A stretch of DNA of 64,000 bases from Peribacillus sp. FSL P2-0133. GTDB lineage: Bacteria; Bacillota; Bacilli; Bacillales; DSM-1321. A program made the translations under genes and the position numbers. The notes beneath the pieces were generated by a model. It was not told the origin of the DNA. It made no database searches and saw only the letters and a list, made by a program, of their open reading frames with translations. Location of the stretch: assembly GCF_037975445.1 (NCBI RefSeq), contig NZ_CP150254.1, forward strand, positions 1,114,001 to 1,178,000. The letters are read 5' to 3'. Shown in pieces: positions 54,671 to 63,291 of this stretch (the first letter of the stretch is position 1; each line of letters begins with the position of its first letter).

Positions 54671-56128
54671 TCAAGATATTTTACTTTCTGAGGTGGCGAG
54701 TTTTTCAAGCAATAACGAACTTTCTTCATCGAGTCCTTGCACTTGGACAGGTATACCCAGAAGCTGATATTTAAGAACAACCGTATCAACAGCACCGACT
54801 GCTGAAGCATCCCAGATTTTAGAATGGGAAAAGTCGATGACGATTGAATCGGCTTTTTCCTTGAAGTCGAACTTCGAAACAAAGTCCTGGACAGAAGCGA
54901 AAAATATTTGCCCGCTGATATGATAAATGATTTTCTTAGCCTGGACATCTTCCGTTTTCTCTACAGCCACTTTAGAAATTTTAGCCGAAAAGAAAATCAT
55001 GCTCAAGAGCACTCCGGCGAATACCCCTTTTGATAAATCATGTGTATAAAGGACAATGAGGACCGTCACGATCATCACGGCTGCATCCGACTTTGGAGCT
55101 TTAACGAGCCTCTTTAGAGAAGACCAGTCAAAGGTCCCGATTGAAACCATGATCATGACTGCGACAAGTGCAGCCATCGGGATTTTAATAAGGACATCAT
55201 TCAATACCACGATTAATACCATAAGGAAAGCGCCAGCTACAAAAGTGGAGAGCCGGCCCCTTCCTCCCGATTTAATATTGATACCGGATTGGCCGATCAT
55301 CGCACATCCTGCCATGCCGCCAAAGCATCCGGCAATGATATTCGAAATCCCCTGGCCTTTGGCTTCCTTATTTTTATTACTGTCCGTGTCAGTCATCTCA
55401 TCGACTATTTGAGCTGTCAATAATGATTCAAGCAGGCCAACAAATGCAAGAGCTATGGAATAAGGGAAAATGATCGCCAAAGTGTCGAAGGTCAAAGGGA
55501 TATCTGGAAGCATGAACATCGGAAGCGCTTCGGTCAATTGCCCCATATCCCCAACCGTCCGCACCGTAGCCCCCGTGGTAACTGCAACGATCGTCATGAA
55601 TATGATTGCTACAAGTGGTGAAGGTATGACTTTCGTGATTAGCGGAAAAAGATAAATGATAGCTAAAGAAACGGCTGTCATGACATACATGATCCATGTT
55701 TCGCCCACGAAATGGGTGAGCTGTGCCGTGAAAATCAAGATGGCTAAAGAATTCACAAAACCAGTCATGACCGGCTTCGGTATGAACTTCATTAATTTCC
55801 CGATTTTTAAAACCCCTAGTAAAATTTGCAGCAAACCAGTCAATATTGTTGCAGCAAGTAAATAGTTCAAGCCATGATCTTTAACAAGATCGACCATGAC
55901 GAGTGCCATTGCACCAGTGGCTGCCGATATCATTCCCGGCCTTCCGCCGACAAAAGAGATGACGATGGCAATGCAGAATGAGGCATATAGACCAACCATT
56001 GGGTCAACGCCAGCAATGATCGAAAAGGCAATCGCCTCCGGAATCAATGCCAAGGCAACGACAATTCCCGATAGGACATCTCCTCTAACGTTGCCGAACC
56101 ATTCCTGTTTATATCCAGATGTATTCAA
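54671..56128 (-). CDS. SulP-family inorganic anion transporter
   Basis: 485 residues with about 12 hydrophobic segments; [31 protein letters not shown] is the SulP signature, and the C-terminal STAS domain (about 390-480; [38 protein letters not shown]) is complete. Members carry sulfate, bicarbonate or organic acids; no neighbour reveals the substrate. A direct repeat surrounds an extended -10 promoter in front of it. Confidence 0.9.
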   Translation of the reverse strand: MNTSGYKQEWFGNVRGDVLSGIVVALALIPEAIAFSIIAGVDPMVGLYASFCIAIVISFVGGRPGMISAATGAMALVMVDLVKDHGLNYLLAATILTGLLQILLGVLKIGKLMKFIPKPVMTGFVNSLAILIFTAQLTHFVGETWIMYVMTAVSLAIIYLFPLITKVIPSPLVAIIFMTIVAVTTGATVRTVGDMGQLTEALPMFMLPDIPLTFDTLAIIFPYSIALAFVGLLESLLTAQIVDEMTDTDSNKNKEAKGQGISNIIAGCFGGMAGCAMIGQSGINIKSGGRGRLSTFVAGAFLMVLIVVLNDVLIKIPMAALVAVMIMVSIGTFDWSSLKRLVKAPKSDAAVMIVTVLIVLYTHDLSKGVFAGVLLSMIFFSAKISKVAVEKTEDVQAKKIIYHISGQIFFASVQDFVSKFDFKEKADSIVIDFSHSKIWDASAVGAVDTVVLKYQLLGIPVQVQGLDEESSLLLEKLATSESKIS

Positions 56129-56136
56129 AGAAACAC

Positions 56137-56212
56137 TCCTTCTTTCTATCTATGTGTGTTCATTTCTTTTTTAACGCACTAAATTATAGCATGAGTCCTT
56201 CTTTCTATCTAT
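56137..56212 (-). repeat. 17-bp direct repeat flanking the sulP promoter
   Basis: TCCTTCTTTCTATCTAT occurs at 56137-56153 and 56196-56212, 59 bp apart. On the minus strand an extended -10 (TGCTATAAT) lies between the copies; the promoter-distal copy includes part of the sulP ribosome site (AGAAGGAGTG). The pair may be operators or a small duplication. Confidence 0.55.
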
Positions 56213-56438
56213 ATGGATAATATTAACGACAAACCGAGGGCTATTCATTTCTTAGCATTGGCGAAAGAAGTTAAAATTCCTAAAAAAGGAAATCCGGAGA
56301 AATGGCGTGGGCATCATCCAATAAGGAAGGGCAAAAAATTTCCAAAGCCTTCTGAATGAATTTCGCTTTCATGATTCAGATTTTTCTGTATTTAAAAGTA
56401 TTATTCTTTTATTATGAATGAAAATGGGGGTTACTCCT

Positions 56439-57405
56439 ATGAATAAGAGTGAGAAAAGAACGAAACTATTGGAAAAGATTGAGAGTCGTTTAAGATTTAC
56501 TGCAAGAAATTTAGTGAAATTCGATACAATCCAAGAAACATTGGATTTTACGGTGGAATCATTTCAATTAGAATTTTCGTGGGTTTGTGGCGATCGTATT
56601 GAGGGATGATGATCGTTTATATCCAAAAGTATGGAAAGGCGGTTCGCCGCATTTTGCTGATTCTTTTCCCATTCACCTAGGTGAATGTTCCCCGGAAATT
56701 TTCGAAGAAGAGGTAAAGGACAGTTACATAACTAAATTGTTTGAAGAGAAAATAGAAGATAAGGCTAAAATAGTCATTGATGAACAATGATCTATACAGG
56801 CCACACCGGATTGCCGTTTTGAAACTGGAAGAGGAATCACTTACTGCCCATTCGAATCTGATCGAGAAGCGGAAAAAGCCTCGGAATGGGATCATATGAA
56901 AGAACAGCTTTATCTTAAATATAAAGAAATCATCGTGACAAAACGGGATGATATGCTGATTTTGATGATACCGGTGGAAAGGGAAATAAACTCGCATCCT
57001 CATACTGGGAAGGGATAAATCATTATCTTAGTGAATATCCGATATTAAAGAAGCTTTCCTTGACGATACTATGAGGGTGGGCGGTACCACCAATAAGCTG
57101 GACGATTATTATTATGACTACAAACAGGCCATGCATGCTTATAATGTTCCCCGAAATGGATTCCCGAAAAATGTCTTGGCCATTTTTGACGAATTGGGCT
57201 CCTACACGCTATTGAATAACCTGAAAGATCCTGGACTTGCCGAGTTATTACTTGAGAAATAATTGACCCAGTTGATGGAATATCAAAAGGGAAGCGGAGT
57301 AGAGCTTATAAACTGCATGATTTATATGAATCGAGCCAGTTATATTCCGCCGCATATTCACTTTACATAGCAATGATAAAAGATCTTGAAAGGATCTTTT
57401 TTTTA
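56439..57405 (+). pseudogene. Broken PucR/CdaR-family regulator
   Basis: Pieces in several frames follow the order of a GAF-GGDEF-like-PucR helix-turn-helix regulator. The order is EKIESRLRFTARNLVKFDTIQETLDF, then after a shift AIVLRDDDRLYPKVWKGG, then GGTTNKLDDYYYDYKQAMHAY, then IFDELGSYTLLNNLKDPGLAELLLEK. The last piece is a decayed HTH (YSAAYSLYIAMIKDLERI), where intact members have HRNTLKYRLERI. Multiple stops and shifts rule out a product. It was probably a carbon-source regulator. Confidence 0.8.
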
Positions 57406-57562
57406 TTCGATTTTGTGTGTAATCTGGGTAGGGAGGCATGAGGAAGATGGCTATTGTTACCGGAACAATAACTTCCCTTTTCAACATACATAGAAGTGGT
57501 GAGGGTGAAAAGGCCAGCTCTATCAAAGTTTTTGGAGTAGGAACCCTCCCGGTGTTAAGAGG

Positions 57563-57757
57563 CTATTCCTTATCAATGATACTTGATTTACATTTAGGAC
57601 ATGTCACTTCTTTATAATGCTTGAACCTGATCTTTCGAAGGTCGCTTCTGGTCAACATTGAGAATACATTATACCTTGTGCCGCATGCACAAGTATTTTG
57701 ATCTTTAACTATGTGTCTCTCATCCGTAGTAGCTGAATAAATGGTTGGAAAAAACAT
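57563..57757 (-). CDS. Zinc-ribbon peptide under a c-di-GMP riboswitch
   Basis: 64 residues from ATG 57757, with AGGAGGG 7 bp upstream. CACGTRY and CPKC are two Cys pairs spaced as a zinc ribbon, with a basic helix between them (RSDLRKIRFKHYKEV). No membrane helix or signal. The leader contains a c-di-GMP-I aptamer and a structure that can hide the ribosome site, so its synthesis should follow c-di-GMP level. No function is known to me; a nucleic-acid or regulator-binding role fits the basic helix. Confidence 0.78.
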   Translation of the reverse strand: MFFPTIYSATTDERHIVKDQNTCACGTRYNVFSMLTRSDLRKIRFKHYKEVTCPKCKSSIIDKE

Positions 57758-57763
57758 ATATAA

Positions 57764-57800
57764 CCCTCCTATTTTTAATTTTAGGCAAATTAAATAGGGG
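57764..57800 (-). promoter_or_regulatory. Anti-SD hairpin of the riboswitch expression platform
   Basis: On the minus strand CCCCTATTT (57800-57792) can pair with AAATAGGAGGG (57774-57764), which contains the ribosome site. The loop between them, 57791-57778, is the exact complement of a 14-base arm upstream of the aptamer at 57907-57920. Confidence 0.6.
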
Positions 57801-57835
57801 CAATTGATAATAAGTGATCCATTCAAGAAAAATCT

Positions 57836-57902
57836 TGGCAGCCCGGCTGCCATGACAACTAAGATGTTGTGTTAGGCCCGTGGCTTTGCGTCTTTTACTT
57901 TC
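57836..57902 (-). ncRNA. Cyclic di-GMP-I (GEMM-I) riboswitch
   Basis: Read on the minus strand: GACGCAAAGCCACGGGCCTAA, then a small hairpin CACAAC...GTTGT, then ATGGCAGCCGGGCTGCC. These are the two conserved halves of the GEMM-I aptamer, including the tetraloop-receptor segments and the GCAAAGCC and GCCGGG blocks that bind the ligand. It lies about 80 bases before the zinc-ribbon gene. Confidence 0.92.
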
Positions 57903-58073
57903 ATAAAATTTGCCTAAAATAATCTTAACATAAAATTTGATGCGTTATGAAGTGTTTATGACTGCGGCCAACCTTCCCCTTTTATTAAGTATCAACAGCA
58001 ATCAGCTGGATTGTCCAAAAGGAAAATAGAGAAGAAAGGTTTGGAACGGGTACTTTTTTAGTTGCTAGTTATA

Positions 58074-58126
58074 CAAAAGGGTCTCTTCGATTCGTACAAA
58101 AAGTACGAATGAAAGAGACTCTTTTG
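58074..58126. repeat. Long inverted repeat
   Basis: CAAAAGGGTCTCTT-CG-ATTCGTAC and GTACGAAT-GA-AAGAGACTCTTTTG flank AAAAA; about 22 paired bases with one mismatched pair block. Possibly a bidirectional terminator or a small mobile-element relic. Confidence 0.55.
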
Positions 58127-58304
58127 GTATGCTATGTACCTATAGCTTGGGAAACCATGTTCAGCAGCTAGTTTCCAATATTCCTTTTTCATGAGTGCAG
58201 GACTCTTGTTCGTTTTTTGCCGCACTGCCTGTATCGGAAAACGACCGAAACGAAATCCAGTTCCAGAAGTATCCAGCACTACAGCTGTATGAGCATTAAA
58301 CATG

Positions 58305-58340
58305 AGAAAGCCTGCTTCCATCTGGAAGCAGGCTTTCTTG
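58305..58340 (-). terminator. Terminator of the MFS gene
   Basis: GAAAGCCTGCTTCCA / TGGAAGCAGGCTTTC, a perfect 15-bp stem with a two-base gap at the tip, just past the MFS stop. Confidence 0.8.
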
Positions 58341-58351
58341 CCAAAGTGTGA

Positions 58352-59563
58352 TTAATGTGATCTTGCCAATTCCGGATTGCGGTGCATCGCGAAATAGAGG
58401 ACAAGTCCCGCTATGAGGAGTAACGTGCTGGTCGTGATGAAAACGGCGGAGAATCCGTAGAAACCAGCAACCATTCCGCCCATCGCAGGTCCAATGATAT
58501 TGCCTAAAAAGCGCAGGCTCGTATTGTACCCAAGTACTTCCCCCTGCATTGCGACAGGAGCTTCCTGGCGAATGTAGGCAATCCTTACAGGGATGATGCC
58601 GCCTATTGCCATGCCAAGTATGAAACGTACCAAAACAAGCTGCCAAAAATGATTGATGAAGGCACCGGGCAAGTAGACAGTAGCAGTTAGAAAAAGAAGC
58701 AGCACAAGAATCTTCACATGTCCATGACGATCACCTATCTTGCCCCAGTGACGCGCCATCAATAAATTCCCCAGGCCTGCTGCAGAAAAGGCGATACCTG
58801 AATAAAATCCAAGATTGGAAGTTCCATGCAGCTCGCCAACATATAAAGAAAGAATGGGCTGAATGCTGAAGTGGGCAACTTGAACAAGTGTCGAAATGAG
58901 CATGACATTGACTAGGATGGGATTCCTTAAGATATGCGATAGAACCTCCCTGCTTGTATAGCTCGACTTTGTTCCCTTCTGCCGTTCCATTCGGTACTCC
59001 TTGGTTGCAAAAACAAGAAGTCCAGAAATGAAAATGGTGATGGAGGTGAATTTAAAGGCGGTTGAATAGCCGAGTGTGTCTGCAAGCAGGCCGCCAAGCA
59101 AAGGTCCGAAAAGGGAACCGGTTATATTTCCCGTTTGCAAGGTTCCCAGCACACGTCCGGCAATTTCTTTAGGGGTCTGCGTTGATATGAAGGCCTGTGA
59201 CATGGAAATGAAGCCAGTGAATATTCCGGTGAACATCCTTAAGACGAATAGCTGCCAAACATTTTCAACGAATCCCATCAAGAAAATGGACAGCCCCATC
59301 CCAAAGGCACAGGCAATCAAGATTTTTTTTCTGCCGTACCGATCACCAATTCGTCCCCAAATGGGAGAAAATAAAAAGGCAGTCACAAAAGTGATTCCAA
59401 ATGTCCATCCGGACCAATGCTGGATATATTGAGTCGAATAATCTCCGAATGTACCAATGTATAAGGATATGAATGGGAGAACCATCGTCATGCTCCCGCC
59501 TATGAAGAAATTGGCGAACCACATGATGAAAAGATTCCGTTTAGCTATTTTATGATCATTCAT
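58352..59563 (-). CDS. MFS drug-type exporter (DHA1 family)
   Basis: 403 residues with 12 membrane helices. WGRIGDRYGRKKIL is the loop 2-3 signature (motif A) and its echo in the second half is GKIGDRHGHVKIL; GQTGNITGSLFGPLLGGLLAD-like motif C identifies an exporter. Twelve-helix, YttB/NorA-like multidrug resistance type. SD GGAGGAAAG lies before the ATG region. Substrate not predictable. Confidence 0.85.
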   Translation of the reverse strand: MNDHKIAKRNLFIMWFANFFIGGSMTMVLPFISLYIGTFGDYSTQYIQHWSGWTFGITFVTAFLFSPIWGRIGDRYGRKKILIACAFGMGLSIFLMGFVENVWQLFVLRMFTGIFTGFISMSQAFISTQTPKEIAGRVLGTLQTGNITGSLFGPLLGGLLADTLGYSTAFKFTSITIFISGLLVFATKEYRMERQKGTKSSYTSREVLSHILRNPILVNVMLISTLVQVAHFSIQPILSLYVGELHGTSNLGFYSGIAFSAAGLGNLLMARHWGKIGDRHGHVKILVLLLFLTATVYLPGAFINHFWQLVLVRFILGMAIGGIIPVRIAYIRQEAPVAMQGEVLGYNTSLRFLGNIIGPAMGGMVAGFYGFSAVFITTSTLLLIAGLVLYFAMHRNPELARSH

Positions 59564-59764
59564 TTTACATTCAACACTTCTTTCCTCCGAAAAAAACTTC
59601 GGGTTCCTAAATAATAGTATACATAATTTAACTAATTTATTAAACGAATTTGTTTTACAGGTTTTTTAATGAATATGCAAATGGTATAATGTGAAAATAT
59701 TGATTTTTCAGAAAAATCAAATTAAACAAAGGTATTCACTTTTTCATTTAAAGGAGTTTTTAAC

Positions 59765-61072
59765 ATGTTGACGATTTTAGGATTTTGCATGATTTTAACG
59801 TTTCTGGTCTTAGTCATCACAAAACGCTTATCAGTGGTTGTCGCTTTTATCTTCACTGCGATAGCATTTGGTCTGATTGGTGGCTTTGCCTCGGAAATGG
59901 GAGATATGATGGTTGCGGGTATTTTAAAGGTGACACCGACAGCAGTCATGATCGTTTTTGCCATTCTATACTTTGGTTTAATGATTGACGTTGGTTTATT
60001 CGAGCCCATGATCGCTAAAATACTCAGTTTTGTAAAAGGAGATCCGCTAAAGGTTGTCATGGCAACCGCCATTATAACCATGTTGGTAGGTTTGGACGGA
60101 GACGGTTCTTCCACATTCATGATCACCGTTTCAGCCATGCTGCCGCTTTATATCAAATTAGGGATGAACAGGCTCGTATTGGCCTGTGTTGTTGGTTTAG
60201 CCGCTGGCGTCATGAATATGATTCCTTGGGGAGGTCCTTTGGTCAGGGCGGCCGCGAGCCTTCAGGTTGAAGTATCGGAGTTATTCATTCCTCTCATTCC
60301 GGTCATGATTTGCGGTCTTTTATGGACGCTTTTTTCGGCATATGTACTTGGCAAAAAGGAAAGGGAGAGATTAGGAGTCAGTTCGGTGGAGGCGAACATG
60401 CAACCTGGTATGGGTGAACAGGCTGCAGCTGTTGAAACCGCACCTAAAGGAACATCCAAGCTTTTTTGGTTTAATTGGTTCTTGACGATTTTACTGATGG
60501 TTTTGCTGGTGATGGAAGTGCTGCCGATCCAAATTTTATTTGCCACTGCTTTTGCGATTGCACTATTCGTTAACTTTCCGAACCCAAAAGAACAGCAGGA
60601 AAGGATTTTAAGTCATGCCAATAGTTTTGTGATGATCTGTACACTCATTTTCGCTGCAGGGATTTTTACGGGTGTATTCACAGAAACAAAGATGATGGAC
60701 TCGATGGCGGCTTCAATCGTAACTGTCATTCCAGAGTGGCTCGGGGCACATTTGCCACTGGTGGTAGCGTTGACGAGCATTCCGATGGGGTTCATTTTTT
60801 CACCTGATGCCTATTACTTTGGTATTCTGCCAATAATAAGTGAAACTGCATCGAACTTCGGTATTGCTCCTGTAGAAATCGGAAGGGCGGCTTTATTAGG
60901 CCATTCGACCGCAGGGTTCCCATTATCGCCATTGGTGCCTGCAACATTCATATTAATTGGCCTTGTAGGCGTGGATTTTGGGGATCACCAAAAATTCCTG
61001 TTTAAATGGGCATTTGGGACAACCATCATCATGACGATTGCAGCGATTACTTTTGGGGTCATCACTTTGTAA
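59765..61072 (+). CDS. CitMHS-family citrate (metal-citrate) transporter
   Basis: 435 residues with 11-12 membrane helices. MLVGLDGDGSSTFMITVSAMLP and MNMIPWGGPLVRAAASLQ are CitM/CitH signatures, and PMGFIFSPDAYYFGILPI follows in the C half. Members import citrate complexed with Mg, Ca or other divalent ions. No CitST two-component pair is next to it. AAAGGAG precedes the ATG, and TATAAT at 59687-59692 is a likely -10. Confidence 0.88.
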   Translation: MLTILGFCMILTFLVLVITKRLSVVVAFIFTAIAFGLIGGFASEMGDMMVAGILKVTPTAVMIVFAILYFGLMIDVGLFEPMIAKILSFVKGDPLKVVMATAIITMLVGLDGDGSSTFMITVSAMLPLYIKLGMNRLVLACVVGLAAGVMNMIPWGGPLVRAAASLQVEVSELFIPLIPVMICGLLWTLFSAYVLGKKERERLGVSSVEANMQPGMGEQAAAVETAPKGTSKLFWFNWFLTILLMVLLVMEVLPIQILFATAFAIALFVNFPNPKEQQERILSHANSFVMICTLIFAAGIFTGVFTETKMMDSMAASIVTVIPEWLGAHLPLVVALTSIPMGFIFSPDAYYFGILPIISETASNFGIAPVEIGRAALLGHSTAGFPLSPLVPATFILIGLVGVDFGDHQKFLFKWAFGTTIIMTIAAITFGVITL

Positions 61073-61240
61073 AATGTGAGCCCATTAAGCTATAATGCAA
61101 AATTCCTGTCTGTGAATTTAGTAAGGTGTTCACCCTCACGGTATAATCTATTTTCCTATTTATTCCGATTTCTGTTTATTCTTCCATTATGGTGGAAAGT
61201 AATAAGAGGAAGATACATATAAGAGAGTGAGGGAGTTTAT

Positions 61241-61873
61241 ATGAACTATAAACAAAAACTTGTGCTGCCAATATGTGCTGCCCTTTTACTGTATGGATGT
61301 AATTCAGCGGATGACTCAAATCAGTCCGACAATGATGCCGAGGAAATGACTACAGTGGGACAAGGAACAGAAACAGGGGTTGATCCGCAGGTGAAAGCGG
61401 AAGTTAAAGATGTAGAAGGTAAAACACTTGGGACGGTTAACTTTACCGCCGAAGAGAATACTGTAGTGATCGAGACCGCTTTGGAAGGCCTTGAGCCAGG
61501 CTATCATGGATTCCATGTCCACGAAAACGCAGTATGTGAGCCGGATGCTAAGGAAGGCCCGTTCACTACAGCGGGAGGACACTTTAATCCAACTGATGAC
61601 ACGCACTCTAAACATGCAGGGGATATGCCCCCTTTATATGTAAAAGAGGATGGGACAGCCAAATATACGGCAACATTGGATAACATGACGATAGACCAGC
61701 TGAAGAAAGAAGAGTTGGCTGTAATCGTTCATGCGAATCCAGACAACTTTGCCAATATTCCTGACCGTTATGAAGCCAATGGAGAAAAAGGACCTGATGT
61801 AGATACCTTGAAAACTGGTGATGCAGGCGATAGGCAAGCTTGCGGGATTGTTGTAAGTGCAGAGGAAAAATAG
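61241..61873 (+). CDS. sodC: Cu/Zn superoxide dismutase-like lipoprotein
   Basis: 210 residues. A lipoprotein signal ends LLLYGC with Cys20, so it is anchored outside the membrane. The SOD domain (about 48-208) has HVH, AGGHFNP, HSKHAGD and IVHANPD, which together supply all Cu and Zn His ligands plus the Asp, and RQACGIV with the catalytic Arg. B. subtilis YojM is, from memory, short of two Cu ligands, whereas here all are visible. It could therefore be a true SOD. Confidence 0.9.
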   Translation: MNYKQKLVLPICAALLLYGCNSADDSNQSDNDAEEMTTVGQGTETGVDPQVKAEVKDVEGKTLGTVNFTAEENTVVIETALEGLEPGYHGFHVHENAVCEPDAKEGPFTTAGGHFNPTDDTHSKHAGDMPPLYVKEDGTAKYTATLDNMTIDQLKKEELAVIVHANPDNFANIPDRYEANGEKGPDVDTLKTGDAGDRQACGIVVSAEEK

Positions 61874-61883
61874 CATTAATGAA

Positions 61884-61922
61884 GCAAGAGCGATTCTTCA
61901 AAAGAGGAATCGCTCTTTTTAT
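61884..61922 (+). terminator. Terminator after sodC
   Basis: AAGAGCGATTC / GAATCGCTCTTTTT with a ten-base loop. Confidence 0.88.
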
Positions 61923-62136
61923 TGAAGGTAAAACCGCTGACCGCTAAAATCTTAAAAGAGCTGAATTTTTTCTTTTTACGTTTTAAGAAGGCTTTTTCTA
62001 TTGTGATATAGAAGTAAGAGAGTAAGTAATATTGCATTAGAAGCAGATGGTATTAAAAGATCATAGTTAATTCTTGCAGTGGGATGAAGCCCAAGGCATA
62101 GGTTTAATATAGGAAAATAAGATTTACTTTGAAAGA

Positions 62137-62180
62137 ATAAAAAAACCCGAATAGGGATCATGTCCACTGATTCGGGTTTG
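62137..62180 (-). terminator. Terminator of trhO
   Basis: On the minus strand AAACCCGAAT...ATTCGGGTTTTTTTA, a ten-bp stem with an 18-base loop and T7 tail. Confidence 0.8.
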
Positions 62181-62185
62181 CTTTA

Positions 62186-63151
62186 TCATTTTGCGGTAAT
62201 GGTTTCTTCGATTAGCTGTAATCTCTCAGCCACTTCTTCTTCAGAAAGGTTATGCTCGACTACATAGCGGTTACGGGGATGCACTCGGCATTCATGAGTA
62301 CAGCTGCGCATATGTTTGTGCTCGTTCTCTTCACTGCAAAGGATTTTCTTGTTGCATTCAGGGTTAGCGCAATTAACATAGCGTTCGCAAGGTTCGCCGG
62401 AATAAATGTCTCGACCGACAATGACATGTTCTTTTTGATTGATAGGTACGGCAATCCTTTCATCGAATACATACATTTGACCATCCCAAAGCTCACCTTG
62501 GACTTCGGGATCCTTTCCGTATGTTGCGATGCCGCCATGCAGTTGGCTTACATCTTCAAAGCCTTCTTCGACAAGCCAGCCGGAGAATTTCTCACATCGG
62601 ATACCGCCGGTGCAATACGTTAGGATTTTTTTGCCTTCGAACATTTCTTTATTTTCCTGGACCCAATCCGGAAGTTCACGGAAATTCGTGATTTCTGGCT
62701 TGATTGCACCCCTGAAATGTCCCAAATCAAATTCATAGTCATTTCTGGCATCAAGGACGATGGCATTTTCATCTTGCATTTGCTCGAAGAACTCCTTCGG
62801 GCTCAAGTATTTGCCTGTCGTCCGGTTCGGGTTGATGTCTTCTTCCAAACGAAGCGTTACAAGTTCATTTCGTGGACGAACATGCATTTTTTTGAAAGCA
62901 TGGCCGTCAGCTTCATCTATTTTAAACACGATATCGGCAAAGCGGGGGTCGCTTTTCATCATGTCCATATATTTGTTGGTTTGTTCGATCGTACCAGAAA
63001 CTGTTCCGTTGATACCTTCTGCTGCCACCAAGATACGGCCTTTCAATTCAAGTACTTTACATGCCGCAAGATGCTCGGCTGCGAATTCTTCATGATTCTC
63101 GATGGGCACATACAAATAATAAAGTAATACTCTATATGGTTTTGTTTCCAT
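62186..63151 (-). CDS. trhO: tRNA uridine(34) hydroxylase (rhodanese-like)
   Basis: 321 residues. An N-terminal ferredoxin-like domain (1-95; [13 protein letters not shown]), a rhodanese domain (about 115-220) with active Cys in CTGGIRCEK, and a Cys-rich C terminus ([22 protein letters not shown] and CTHECR) that probably binds zinc. TrhO makes ho5U34 in tRNA with oxygen. The ATG follows AGGTGGTA. Length is typical (YbfQ/UPF0176). Confidence 0.92.
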   Translation of the reverse strand: METKPYRVLLYYLYVPIENHEEFAAEHLAACKVLELKGRILVAAEGINGTVSGTIEQTNKYMDMMKSDPRFADIVFKIDEADGHAFKKMHVRPRNELVTLRLEEDINPNRTTGKYLSPKEFFEQMQDENAIVLDARNDYEFDLGHFRGAIKPEITNFRELPDWVQENKEMFEGKKILTYCTGGIRCEKFSGWLVEEGFEDVSQLHGGIATYGKDPEVQGELWDGQMYVFDERIAVPINQKEHVIVGRDIYSGEPCERYVNCANPECNKKILCSEENEHKHMRSCTHECRVHPRNRYVVEHNLSEEEVAERLQLIEETITAK

Positions 63152-63291
63152 TTTTATTTACCACCTATGTTTTATATTTGCAAGATATAAAGGGTGATCA
63201 TTTAGACACTTTTCTCTTACAGATAATCATTATATCAAGAAAACGTAAAAATGATAAGGGCATGAAGAAAAATCAAAAGGAGTTGTATGGA

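Larger units (their letters stand above)
57922..58351. other. Intergenic region with strong hairpins
   Basis: 430 bp between the riboswitch and the MFS gene. A minus frame (58058-58321, start MEAGFLMFNAH) overlaps two hairpins and matches no family I know, so I do not call it. The region may hold a decayed gene. Confidence 0.4.

Noticed and set aside
56213..56359. 48-codon plus frame upstream of the broken regulator
   Set aside because: No ribosome site; its start lies in the repeat of the divergent sulP promoter. The basic sequence (PEKWRGHHPIRKGKKF) is curious but matches no family known to me.
57447..57617. 56-codon plus frame starting MAIVTGTITS
   Set aside because: It looks like a protein start, but it ends inside the antisense zinc-ribbon gene and has no convincing 3' end; probably a truncated relic or chance.
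58074..58126. Inverted repeat as the end of an insertion sequence
   Set aside because: Both arms are adjacent, and no transposase or target-site duplication is visible nearby; a terminator is simpler.
58058..58321. 87-codon minus frame before the MFS gene
   Set aside because: It overlaps two strong hairpins at both ends, one of them the MFS terminator, and has no known motif.
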